DNA from: Haloferax massiliensis
Lineage (GTDB): Archaea; Halobacteriota; Halobacteria; Halobacteriales; Haloferacaceae
Direction: 5' to 3'
NCBI RefSeq assembly: GCF_001368915.1
Contig: NZ_CSTE01000002.1
Coordinates: 410,248-474,247 of the forward strand
DNA length: 64,000 nt
Shown here piece by piece: positions 1 to 8,304 of the stretch. The notes beneath the pieces were generated by a model. It did no database searches, was not told where the DNA came from, and worked only from the letters and a program-made list of their open reading frames with translations. Both the position numbers and the translations under genes were made by a program. How positions within the stretch are numbered: position 1 is the stretch's first letter; the number at the start of each line of letters is the position of its first letter.

Positions 1-1
1 C

Positions 2-535
2 ACGTTCGCGGCCACGTTCTCCGTCGCGGCCGGCCTGCTCCGTCCCATCGGCGGCTACGTCAGCGACGTGCTGGCGCGCAGGGAGATGGACATCCTGCCC
101 GTGTTCAAGGGTCGCTACCGCGAACAGTGGACGTTCGTGGCGCTGTCGTTCATCGTCGTCTCCATGCTCGTCATGACGCTCGCCGGCCTCTCGGGGACGG
201 TCCTCATCGCGGTGGCCGCCGGCTTCATGGTCGGCATGGCCTGCGCGTTCGCCGAGGGCGCTATCTTCGCGCAGGTCCCCGCGATGTTCCCCAACAGCTC
301 CGGGGCCGTCGCGGGCGTCGTCGGCGGCGTCGGCACCATCGGCGGCATCACCTACCCGCTCGTCTACTCCTCGGTGCTCCTGCCGAACCTGCACGTCGGC
401 TACGCGCTCGTCGCGGCGACGATGGTTCCCATCGTCCTCCTGAACGCGTGGGTCTACCGCCCGCACATCGCGAAGCGCGCGACCGTGGACGGCTTCCTCG
501 GCTCGTCGGGCTCGACCGGCCCGGCCGACGACTGA
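2..535 (+). CDS. narK: NarK-type nitrate/nitrite transporter, 3' part
   Basis: This is the last 177 residues of a major facilitator protein that moves nitrate or nitrite across the cytoplasmic membrane; the reading frame is open to the window edge. Four hydrophobic segments are visible, and the glycine-rich stretch after [13 protein letters not shown] ([11 protein letters not shown]) fits the second NNP-family nitrate signature. The C-terminus is a short polar tail ending GPADD. The next gene converges on it, 72 bp away. Whether it serves assimilation or respiration cannot be told because the 5' end and upstream neighbours are missing. Confidence 0.85.
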   Translation, partial: TFAATFSVAAGLLRPIGGYVSDVLARREMDILPVFKGRYREQWTFVALSFIVVSMLVMTLAGLSGTVLIAVAAGFMVGMACAFAEGAIFAQVPAMFPNSSGAVAGVVGGVGTIGGITYPLVYSSVLLPNLHVGYALVAATMVPIVLLNAWVYRPHIAKRATVDGFLGSSGSTGPADD

Positions 536-607
536 GCCGCCGACCGCGACGTTTCATTTTTCACCCGACACTCACCGCCCGCGAGCCGCCGGCTCTCGAC
601 GCTCGCC

Positions 608-2959
608 TCAGGCGACGCGCGCGTCGGTCTCGACCGAGACGCCGTCGAGGTAGTCGCCGTCGGGGGCGACCCACTCGCCTTCGGTCCCGCAGTCGGTGGT
701 CAGCCGGCAGACGCGCGTCTCCGGCGGCCAGACGACGCGCACCTCGCCGCCCGAGCGCGCGACCGACACGGTCTGTCGGTACGTGACCGTCTCGCCGAAG
801 TCGCCGACGTAGGTCACCGCGAGGTCGACCTCGCTCGCGCCGGGCGGAATCGACAGTCGCTCGGGACCGGCGGCCAGCGGGCGGTTCGTCACGGCCACGC
901 CGTCGGGCGAAAGCGACCACTCGACGGTCAGGTTCTCGGCCGTCGCGGCGTCGTAGCGGGCGTACCCTTCCTCGGTCTCGACGCGGACCGACGCCGTGTT
1001 CGCCCCCGCGGGCGCGCCGAGCGTCGTCGTCGCGTCGACCCGCTCGCCAGCGAGCACGTCGAGGCGGGTCAGTTCCGGTTCGACCGACTCGGTTGCTCCG
1101 GTCCACGCTCCCCGATAGGTGAATCGATACGGCGTCCGGTTCGTCGCGTCGAGGACCGCGAAGTCCCGTTCGGCCCCGCCGTCGATGGCGTACACCACCG
1201 GGCCGTCGAAGCCGGGGTCGTTGCGGAGCGTCTGGAAGGGATGGGCCGACCAGTCGCCGTAGGGGTCGGGGTGGAAGACGAGAACCTTCGTGTCGTTGCC
1301 CGCGGCGGCCGGGTCACCGGCGACGCCAATGCCGTCGTCACCGCTCCCGACACCGCCGGCATCGACGCCCGGCACAGACGGGGTCAGCGGCGGCCGTTCG
1401 AAGCCGGCGTCGAGGAGCGGTTCGTAGGTCGCCGCGAGGTTCTCCGTTCGGAGCCGGTTTTCGTCGTAGGGGTCCTCGACTGCTCCGACCGTCACGCCGC
1501 CGGCGAACAGCGCCGAGACGAGAAGCACCGAGAAGACGACGCCGCGGGCCTCCGAGGCCGAAAAGCGGCGATGGGCCAGTCGGCGGAGGAGTCGAGCGCC
1601 GGCGACGACGCCGGCCGCGCCGAACACCGCGAGCGGGACGAGCGCGTCGAAGTGGTAGAACGGGCCGAGGAGGTCGATGAGGCCGTTTCGGAGGCCGTTG
1701 TGCGTCCCCCAGAAGGCGGCGTTGCCGACGAGCACCGAGGCGAACACGCCCGCGACGACGCAGGCGAGGGCGTCGTCTGAGAGTTCGGCGAACGCGCGGT
1801 CTCGGCCGCCGAGTCCGTGGTGGCGGCGTCTCGCGCTCCCGCGGAGGTTCCGGCCGGTCTTGTGGCCCCACCAGCGGCGGGCGGTGACGCCGAGACCGAA
1901 CACCGCGGCGACGGTGCCGAGCCAGCCCATCGGCCCCCAGCGCGTCGCGAGCATGTCGAGCGCTTCGACGGCCGTCTCGACGCCCATGGCGGGCGTATAG
2001 ACGACCTCGTAGCCGAGGATGGCCCGCTCGCCGAAGCCGATGCCGTCCCGCGGAGCGAAGGCGATGTACGGGAACGTGAGCGGGTCGCCCGTCACGACGG
2101 CGTTGTACGCGAGCGTCAGGCCGACGAACGCGAGGCCGGGGAGCGCGATGGCGACGTACCGGCGGAAGACGACCCAGCCGGTCCCCGCGCGCCGGGCGGT
2201 CGCCAGCGCCCACAGCGAGTGGGCGATGAAGGGCAGCGCGAACAGGACGGCGGTGTACGGCCGGGCGAAGAACGCCGCGCCGACGAGCGCGCCGGCGACG
2301 ACGGCGTAACCCGAGGAGTCGCGGCGGGCGGCCCGGACGTAGCAGACGGCGAACCCGAGGTTGAGCATCGTCGTCGGCGCGTACGCGAGGAACGTCGCCG
2401 AGGTGAGCAGAAACAGCGGCGAGAGGCCGAGCAGGCCCGACGCGACGACGCCGGTCGTCCGGTCGAACGCGTCGGCCGCGAGGATGTAGACCAGCGCGGC
2501 GGACGTCGCGGCGACGGCTCCCAACACGAGGTTCGGAAGCCCGAACGCGAGGCCGACCGCGAACAGCGCCGGCACCGCCGGCGAGTACTTCGAGTAGAGT
2601 TGGACGCCGCCGGGCGCGCTCGGCGTCTCCTGCACCACGAAGAACCACGGCCTGACGGCCTCGGTCAGTCCCCCGGGATAGAGAAACAGCTTGCCTTCGA
2701 GGAGCATCGCGGCCTGCGTGAGGTAGACGCCCTCGTCGTCGTTGACGGTGTGGTACGGAAAGAGGTCGACCGCGAGCCACGTCACGACGAGGCCGACGCA
2801 AAGCGAGACGCAGAGCGCGGCGAGTCGCCGCCGCGTCCGGGTACGGTCGATGTCGACGGTGAAATCGAAATCGAACGCGAGGCGGCGGACGGCGGCTCGA
2901 ACCCGCCCGCCGAGGGGGAGCGACCAGCCGGTGTTCGAGTTCGAGTCTCGCCGACCCAT
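608..2959 (-). CDS. GT-C fold (PMT/ArnT-like) membrane glycosyltransferase
   Basis: This 783-residue protein has about ten N-terminal membrane segments followed by a long extracytoplasmic C-terminal domain. The first loop holds NDDEGVY, matching the acidic catalytic motif of GT-C enzymes that use dolichol-linked sugars (PMT, ArnT). An in-frame start at 3088 would overlap the upstream ATPase gene, so I chose the ATG at 2959 (MGRRDSNSN), 2 bp after that gene's stop. The spacing suggests co-transcription with the iron ABC genes. Donor and acceptor are unknown; modification of an exported lipid or protein is the family-level guess. Confidence 0.8.
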   Translation of the reverse strand: MGRRDSNSNTGWSLPLGGRVRAAVRRLAFDFDFTVDIDRTRTRRRLAALCVSLCVGLVVTWLAVDLFPYHTVNDDEGVYLTQAAMLLEGKLFLYPGGLTEAVRPWFFVVQETPSAPGGVQLYSKYSPAVPALFAVGLAFGLPNLVLGAVAATSAALVYILAADAFDRTTGVVASGLLGLSPLFLLTSATFLAYAPTTMLNLGFAVCYVRAARRDSSGYAVVAGALVGAAFFARPYTAVLFALPFIAHSLWALATARRAGTGWVVFRRYVAIALPGLAFVGLTLAYNAVVTGDPLTFPYIAFAPRDGIGFGERAILGYEVVYTPAMGVETAVEALDMLATRWGPMGWLGTVAAVFGLGVTARRWWGHKTGRNLRGSARRRHHGLGGRDRAFAELSDDALACVVAGVFASVLVGNAAFWGTHNGLRNGLIDLLGPFYHFDALVPLAVFGAAGVVAGARLLRRLAHRRFSASEARGVVFSVLLVSALFAGGVTVGAVEDPYDENRLRTENLAATYEPLLDAGFERPPLTPSVPGVDAGGVGSGDDGIGVAGDPAAAGNDTKVLVFHPDPYGDWSAHPFQTLRNDPGFDGPVVYAIDGGAERDFAVLDATNRTPYRFTYRGAWTGATESVEPELTRLDVLAGERVDATTTLGAPAGANTASVRVETEEGYARYDAATAENLTVEWSLSPDGVAVTNRPLAAGPERLSIPPGASEVDLAVTYVGDFGETVTYRQTVSVARSGGEVRVVWPPETRVCRLTTDCGTEGEWVAPDGDYLDGVSVETDARVA

Positions 2960-2961
2960 CC

Positions 2962-4134
2962 TCAGTCCGAGTAGAGGCCGGTCTCGGGGCGCTGTTCGCG
3001 CGGGAACCACGCGAGTTCGTGGCCGGCGTCGAGCGTCACCTCGACGCAGCCGTCGGTCGGGACGGTCTCGTCGTGGTTGTGCATACACAGCAGGTTGTCG
3101 CCGCCGTGGAGTTCGACCTCGTAGAGGATGGTCGGGCCGAGGTAGCGCTTGCCGACGACCTCGCCGTGGCCGTCGCCGCCGCCGTCGCAGGGATGCGCCG
3201 ACACGTCGTCGGGGCGGACGAGGATGTCGATGTCGGTGTCGTCGTACTCGGGCGCGAGGCCGTGAATCTGGTCGCGGCCGACCGTCCCGAGTTCGGTCTC
3301 GACCACGTCGCCCGCGATGCGCCCCGGCAGGAACCCCGCGTAGCCGAGGAAGCCGGCGACGAACCGCGATTCGGGGTGTTGGAACACCTGCTCGGGCTCG
3401 CCCACCTGTTCGAGGTCGCCGTCGTTCATCACGGCCACGCGGTCGGAGATGGACATCGCCTCCTCCTGGTCGTGGGTGACGGAGACGGCCGTCACGCCCG
3501 CCTCCTTGAGGATGCGTCGGACCTCCTCGCGCATCTGGACGCGGAGGTCCACGTCGAGGTTCGAGAAGGGTTCGTCGAGGAGCAGGATGGCGGGTTCGGG
3601 CGCGAGCGACCGGGCGAGGGCGACCCGCTGTTGCTGGCCGCCGGAGAGTTCGTCGGGGTAGCTCTCGCCTTGGGTCTCCAGTCCCACGAGGTCGAGGAGG
3701 TCGGCGACGCGCTCGTCGCGCTCGGACTCACTGAGGTCCTTCAGCCCGAAGGCGATGTTCTCGGCCGCGGTGAGGTGCGGGAACAGCGCGAACTCCTGGA
3801 AGACGACGCCGACGCCGCGCTCCTCGGGCGCGCGGAAGGTGTCGCCACCGGAGACGACGTTCCCGTTCAGTCGGACCTCGCCCCCGTCGGGGCGGTCGAG
3901 TCCGGCGATGAGCCGGAGCGTCGTCGTCTTCCCACAGCCCGAGGGACCGAGCAGCGTGAGGATTTCGCCCTCCTCGACGCTGAGCGAGAGGTCGTCGATG
4001 ACCGACTCGGTGCCGTAGGACTTCGAGACGCCGTCGAGTTCGAGGACGCCGGCGGCGTCGGCGTCGTCGGCCTCAGAGCCGGTGGATTCCGTGCGGTTCG
4101 AGCGGTCGGTGGTCGAGAGTGTGCTATTTGACAT
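2962..4134 (-). CDS. iron(III) ABC transporter ATP-binding protein (FbpC-like)
   Basis: This 390-residue ATPase would power ferric-ion uptake. It shows Walker A GPSGCGKTT (63-71), Q-loop Gln113, signature LSGGQ (163-167), Walker B LLLDEP (184-189) and switch His221, then a TOBE-like C-terminal region of the spermidine/iron/molybdate group. An acidic 30-residue N-terminal extension precedes the fold. Its start overlaps the permease stop by 11 nt, which implies translational coupling. Iron as substrate is inferred from the FbpA-like binding protein and the DtxR-like operator. Confidence 0.9.
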   Translation of the reverse strand: MSNSTLSTTDRSNRTESTGSEADDADAAGVLELDGVSKSYGTESVIDDLSLSVEEGEILTLLGPSGCGKTTTLRLIAGLDRPDGGEVRLNGNVVSGGDTFRAPEERGVGVVFQEFALFPHLTAAENIAFGLKDLSESERDERVADLLDLVGLETQGESYPDELSGGQQQRVALARSLAPEPAILLLDEPFSNLDVDLRVQMREEVRRILKEAGVTAVSVTHDQEEAMSISDRVAVMNDGDLEQVGEPEQVFQHPESRFVAGFLGYAGFLPGRIAGDVVETELGTVGRDQIHGLAPEYDDTDIDILVRPDDVSAHPCDGGGDGHGEVVGKRYLGPTILYEVELHGGDNLLCMHNHDETVPTDGCVEVTLDAGHELAWFPREQRPETGLYSD

Positions 4135-5719
4135 CGTATCCCTCTTGGGTGATGATAACGAGCATCGAGAGCCCGGAGACGAAAAGCAGGATGAACGCGG
4201 GCACGACGGCCTGGCCGAAGTAGCCCTGCTCGTAGGCCGTCCAGATGTGCGTCACGAGCGTGCTGAACCCCGAGGGGCGCAGCAGGAGCGTCGCGGGCAG
4301 TTCCTTCATCGTGGTCAGGAAGACGAGCGCCGCGCCGCCGAACAGGCCGGGCGCGACGAGGGGAAGCGTCACGTGACGGAACGCCCCCGACGGGGTCTCG
4401 CCGAGCGTCCGCGCCGCCTCCGGGAGCGCGGGGTCGACCCGGAGGAACGACGCCCGGAGCGACCCGATGGCCTGCGGGAGAAAACGGATGACGTAGGCGA
4501 ACACGAGGAGGTAGAGCGTCTGATAGATGGGCGTCGCGTACGAGCTTCCGAAGAAGACGAGCGCCAGCCCGAGGACGACGCCCGGAACCGCGTAGCCGAC
4601 GTAGGTCGCGCGCTCGAAGACGGAACTGAGCCGCGAGGGGTGCCGCGCGGCGAGATACGCGACGGGAAGGCCGGCGAGCGTCGCCGCGCCAGCGGTCGCC
4701 GCCGCGACGAGGACCGAGTTGAACGCGTACTCGGGCTGGAACGCGAGCGACCCGCTCGTCGCGGCGACGCCCTGCGCGAGCCACGTGAAGAGGATGCCGA
4801 GCGGGACGACGAGCGCGACGGTGGCGACGAGCGCCGCGAAGCCGAGCGCCGGGTACTTCCACCGGCCGAGCGGCATCGGGCTTCCGGAGCGCCCGCCGGT
4901 CGTCGTGCGCTCGTCGCCCCGAATCTTCGATTCGAGGGTCAAGATGAGGAGCGTCACGGCGATGAGTTGGAGCGACAGGAGCGTCGCGGTGTCGCGGCCG
5001 AACGTCCCGAACTCCACGTAGATGACGCGGGTGAAGGCGTCGAACCGCATAATCGCCGGCGTGCCGAAGTCCGAGAGGACGTACAGCGCCGTCAGGAGCG
5101 AGCCGGCGGCGACCGCGGGGCGAATCTGCGGAATCGTTACCCGCTTGAACGCCTCCCAGCGGCTGTGGTTCAGCGTCCGCGCGGCGTCGATGAGCGTGGT
5201 GTCCATCGACTTCAGCGCGGCCCGGGTGGTGATGAACACGTACGGGTACGTGTAGAGCGTCAGCACCAAAACGGCACCGGGTAACCCGTATATCTCCGGG
5301 AGCGACTCGACGCCGAGCGGGGCCAAGAGCCGCTGGAACGCGCCTCGCGGGCCGAACGCCGAGACGAACGCGAACGCGCCGATGTAGCTCGGGATGACCA
5401 GCGGGAGCGAGACGACGACGGTCCAAAAGCGCCTGAACGGCAGGTCGGTCCGGACGGTGAGATACGCCAGCGGGACGCCGAGCCCGATGCACGCGGCGGT
5501 GACGAGCGTGACGAGCACGGCGCTGTTCAGGAACACTTCGACGGTCGTCGGCCGGGTGACGAGCGACACCGCCTCGGCGAACCCCACGTCGAGCGCGGTC
5601 TTGACGAGCCACAACAGCGGGACGACGACGGCGGCGGCGACGGCCCCGCTGGCGACGGTCAGACCGAGCGGTTGCTCGTCGTCTCCCCCACCGGTCCCCG
5701 TCTGCTGTTCGGTCGCCAT
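4124..5719 (-). CDS. iron(III) ABC transporter permease (FbpB-like)
   Basis: This 531-residue membrane protein consists of two fused permease halves, as in FbpB. Each half has the cytoplasmic coupling motif that docks on the ATPase: DAARTLNHSRWEAFKRV in the first and EAARTLGETPSGAFRHV in the second. About twelve hydrophobic segments are present. The ATG at 5719 lies 12 bp after the binding-protein stop, so the operon order is binding protein, permease, ATPase. Length and domain duplication are typical for the family. Confidence 0.9.
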   Translation of the reverse strand: MATEQQTGTGGGDDEQPLGLTVASGAVAAAVVVPLLWLVKTALDVGFAEAVSLVTRPTTVEVFLNSAVLVTLVTAACIGLGVPLAYLTVRTDLPFRRFWTVVVSLPLVIPSYIGAFAFVSAFGPRGAFQRLLAPLGVESLPEIYGLPGAVLVLTLYTYPYVFITTRAALKSMDTTLIDAARTLNHSRWEAFKRVTIPQIRPAVAAGSLLTALYVLSDFGTPAIMRFDAFTRVIYVEFGTFGRDTATLLSLQLIAVTLLILTLESKIRGDERTTTGGRSGSPMPLGRWKYPALGFAALVATVALVVPLGILFTWLAQGVAATSGSLAFQPEYAFNSVLVAAATAGAATLAGLPVAYLAARHPSRLSSVFERATYVGYAVPGVVLGLALVFFGSSYATPIYQTLYLLVFAYVIRFLPQAIGSLRASFLRVDPALPEAARTLGETPSGAFRHVTLPLVAPGLFGGAALVFLTTMKELPATLLLRPSGFSTLVTHIWTAYEQGYFGQAVVPAFILLFVSGLSMLVIITQEGYDVK

Positions 5720-5731
5720 GAGTGAGCTACC

Positions 5732-6895
5732 TCAGAGGACGCCCACCTCACGCAAGAGTTCCACGGTTCCTTCGAGGTCCGAAAGCTGCGTCAGGTCGAG
5801 GCCCTCGGGCGGGCTGAGTTCGTCGATGCTCGGCAGTTCGCCGATGGGGTCGACGCCGGAGACCAGCGGGTACTCGTAGGTGGTCCGCGCGAAGTAGTCC
5901 TGCGCTTCGGCCGAAAGCAGGTGGCGAACGAAGTTGCTCGCCAGTTCGGCGTCGTCGGTGCTGTCGAGGACGAGCGCGCCCGCGACGTTGAAAATCGACC
6001 CGGCGTCGCCCGCGGTGAAGGCGGTCGAAAGCGGCGCGTTCGGTCGTCCGGCGAGGATGCGCTGGATGTAGTAGTGGTTGGCGAAGCCCGCGCCGATTTC
6101 GCCGTCGGCGACGGCCTGCGAGACGAGGAACTCGTCGTTGTACTCCGTGACCCCGAGGTCCTGCATCCCCCGCAGCCACTCTCTCGTGGCGTCTTCGCCT
6201 TCGAGGACGCGCATCGCCGTGATGAACGCCTGGAACGACGAGTACGTCGGGGCCCAGCCGATGTTGTCGCGGAACGCCTCCGTGTCGGGGAAGGCCATGA
6301 TGTCGTCGGGGATGCCCGACTCGTCGAACTGGTCGGTGTTGAACGGGACGGTCCGGGCGCGACCGGAGGTCCCGGTCCACTGCCCGTCAGGGTCGTGGAA
6401 CTCGTCGCGGACGAGGTCGAGCACCTCGCTCGGGAGCTCCTGCGTGCGACCGGCGTCCTTCAGCGCGCCGAGCGAACCCGCGTTGACCGAGAAGAACACG
6501 TCCGCGGGGCTGTTCTGCCCCTCGGTCTGAATCTGGTTGACCAGTTCGGCCGCCGAGTTGTACCGCGGGCGGATGGTGAACTCGTCGTAGTACTCCTCGA
6601 AAAAGGAGATGAGTTCGCCGACGAGCGCCTGCCCGCGCCCTGAGTAGAGCGTGAGTTCGCCCGAGAGGTCCGGCATCTCCGTGACGGACACGCCGCCGGT
6701 GATTTCGCGGTCGCCGAACGGGGAGCGCCCGGACCCGATCTGTCCGACCGACTCGTTGGTACCGGCTTCGGTCGTCGTCTCCGTCTCCTCGTCGCCGCCG
6801 GTACACCCGGCGAGCGCGCCGACCCCGAGGGCCGCCGTCGTCGCGATGAACCGGCGGCGACTGTGGCCGCGAAGCTCTCGGTCGCGTTCGTGCAT
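5732..6895 (-). CDS. iron ABC transporter substrate-binding lipoprotein
   Basis: This is a 387-residue extracellular binding protein of the FbpA class. It begins with a Tat signal (SRRRFIA, residues 12-18) and a lipobox LAGC with the anchor Cys31, followed by an acidic Thr-rich linker typical of haloarchaeal lipoproteins. Tandem tyrosines 275-276 (ANHYYIQR) match the ferric-ion ligand pair of FbpA proteins. The start codon is about 27 nt downstream of a TATA box and directly follows a DtxR-like palindrome, so the mRNA is probably leaderless and iron-repressed. It is the first gene of the operon. Confidence 0.9.
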   Translation of the reverse strand: MHERDRELRGHSRRRFIATTAALGVGALAGCTGGDEETETTTEAGTNESVGQIGSGRSPFGDREITGGVSVTEMPDLSGELTLYSGRGQALVGELISFFEEYYDEFTIRPRYNSAAELVNQIQTEGQNSPADVFFSVNAGSLGALKDAGRTQELPSEVLDLVRDEFHDPDGQWTGTSGRARTVPFNTDQFDESGIPDDIMAFPDTEAFRDNIGWAPTYSSFQAFITAMRVLEGEDATREWLRGMQDLGVTEYNDEFLVSQAVADGEIGAGFANHYYIQRILAGRPNAPLSTAFTAGDAGSIFNVAGALVLDSTDDAELASNFVRHLLSAEAQDYFARTTYEYPLVSGVDPIGELPSIDELSPPEGLDLTQLSDLEGTVELLREVGVL

Positions 6896-6900
6896 ATATG

Positions 6901-6930
6901 GATTTAGGTCTCCCTAAATCATTTATACCT
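6901..6930 (-). promoter_or_regulatory. iron-operon promoter: TATA box plus GATTTAGG palindrome
   Basis: The leftward promoter has a TATA element (AGGTATAAAT, 6930-6921 on the minus strand) immediately followed by a perfect inverted repeat with 8-bp arms, GATTTAGG and CCTAAATC, separated by 4 nt (6901-6920). The core TTAGG-N4-CCTAA resembles half sites of bacterial DtxR/IdeR boxes. It lies between the TATA box and the expected transcription start, where a bound repressor would block the polymerase. DtxR-family proteins (Idr, SirR) control iron genes in haloarchaea, so such a protein is the likely ligand. Confidence 0.75.
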
Positions 6931-7019
6931 ACCGATTCGCCGAGCGAGGCGGTCGAATCGCGAGAGGGAGCGACGGTGGGTTGTTCGGCGGCGCGCGCCG
7001 TCAGCTAGCCGTCGGCCAA

Positions 7020-8177
7020 TCAGTCGTCGGCCGGCGCGGCGGCCCGCGGCGCGGCGAGCGCGTCGAGGCAGTCCAGCCAGTCGCGCATGTGCTCGCCGAC
7101 GTAGTTGAAGAAGTCGCCGTTGCGGTACTCGGACCAGTCGCCGTCGGCGAGGGCGTCGGCCATCGCCTCGAAGACGCCGGCGTAGCTGTCGGCGTCGTCG
7201 CCGACCGCGTCCACGACTTCCCAGAGGTGTTCGTTGAGTTCGAGCCCCGGAACCTCGTTGTTGAGGTCGTCGAACGTCGGCCGCGCGGCCTTGTTGTGCT
7301 CGCACAGCGGGTAGCCCGTCACGATGTCCTTCCCGAGCACGTCGGCGGCGCGCTTGAGGAAGACGCCCGACCAGATGTCGTCGAAGCGGCCGACCTCCCA
7401 CTCGTTGTCGTCCATCGGGAGCTGGTAGAACGCCGGGACGACCTCGCGCTCGAACGCGAGGTTCATCGAGCAGACGGTGAGGTACTGTCCCGGTTCGGCC
7501 ACGAAATCACCGTCGAAGTCGCCGAAGTCGGTCCGGGTCTGGGCCTGCCCTTCGAGGTCGCCGTCCATCAGGATGCGGACCGCGTCGAGGTCGGGGACGT
7601 TCGTCCACAGCCCCTGCGAGGCGACCACGTCGCGGAGTTCGCGCGTCCCGGTCTCGACGGTCTCGTCCATCGCCGAGTAAGGGTAGCCGCGGGGGTACAG
7701 CCCGTGTTCGTCGGCGTTCTGGTAGAGGACGTTCACCCAGCGCTCGTCGCTCGACACCGACTCCACCTCGTCGGTGCGGTCGAGGTTCGCCATGTGGCGG
7801 CCGAAGAAGTCCCACTCGTCGTGGGGGAGCGTGTCGTCGTCGATGAAGACGCCGTAGTCGAACTCGGAGTGCGCCCACATGTACAGCAGGCCGAAGCTCG
7901 TCTGGGCGTGGCTCGCCGCCGGCACGAGGTGCGAGTACTCGGAGATATCACGTTCGTCGTACCACTCCTCGCGGGCCGCCTCGTCGAAGACCGCGCCCGA
8001 AACCCCCTCGTCGTCCAGCATCGACGCCATCCCCTCGGTGTCGCAGAAGTCCTCCGTCACGAGGAGGACGAACAACCGGTCGAGGTCGAAACCGTGTGCG
8101 CGCGCGTTATCGAAGTACGCCCGCATGCACTCGTACTCCCGGATGGTCGGGACGACGACGCAGATGTCCGCGTTCAT
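7020..8177 (-). CDS. reversibly glycosylated polypeptide (RGP) family glycosyltransferase-like protein
   Basis: This 385-residue cytosolic protein resembles the plant RGP/UDP-arabinopyranose mutase family, often annotated alpha-1,4-glucan-protein synthase. It opens with ICVVVPTIRE and has the acidic metal/nucleotide-sugar motif FIDDDTLP at 111-118. No membrane segment is seen. The ATG at 8177 has AGGAG just upstream and sits behind a weaker copy of the iron-operon palindrome. It probably handles a nucleotide sugar, but the archaeal substrate is unknown. Confidence 0.75.
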   Translation of the reverse strand: MNADICVVVPTIREYECMRAYFDNARAHGFDLDRLFVLLVTEDFCDTEGMASMLDDEGVSGAVFDEAAREEWYDERDISEYSHLVPAASHAQTSFGLLYMWAHSEFDYGVFIDDDTLPHDEWDFFGRHMANLDRTDEVESVSSDERWVNVLYQNADEHGLYPRGYPYSAMDETVETGTRELRDVVASQGLWTNVPDLDAVRILMDGDLEGQAQTRTDFGDFDGDFVAEPGQYLTVCSMNLAFEREVVPAFYQLPMDDNEWEVGRFDDIWSGVFLKRAADVLGKDIVTGYPLCEHNKAARPTFDDLNNEVPGLELNEHLWEVVDAVGDDADSYAGVFEAMADALADGDWSEYRNGDFFNYVGEHMRDWLDCLDALAAPRAAAPADD

Positions 8178-8187
8178 TGCTCCTATA

Positions 8188-8212
8188 GATTTAGGGTTCC
8201 CAAAAATAGCTG
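8188..8212 (-). promoter_or_regulatory. RGP-like gene promoter with degenerate iron-type operator
   Basis: On the minus strand a TATA-like GCTATTTTTG is followed by an imperfect palindrome. On the plus strand the site is GATTTAGG, 4 nt, CCAAAAAT (8188-8207). The left arm is identical to the iron-operon operator and the right arm matches at five of eight positions. Its position relative to TATA box and start codon is similar to that in the iron operon, supporting control by the same regulator. Confidence 0.55.
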
Positions 8213-8304
8213 TTGGTTCGGAATAGCGGCCCTGAAATGCCGGTATCGTGATATTTCACCCGCCGGGTCGGCGGAGGCTGGCGGTTCGCACCGCCCCGCC
8301 GGAT

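Noticed and set aside
1817-2974. Long plus-strand frame opposite the glycosyltransferase
   Set aside because: Arg/Glu-rich sequence without motifs; mirror frame of a real gene with helices and catalytic motif on the other strand.
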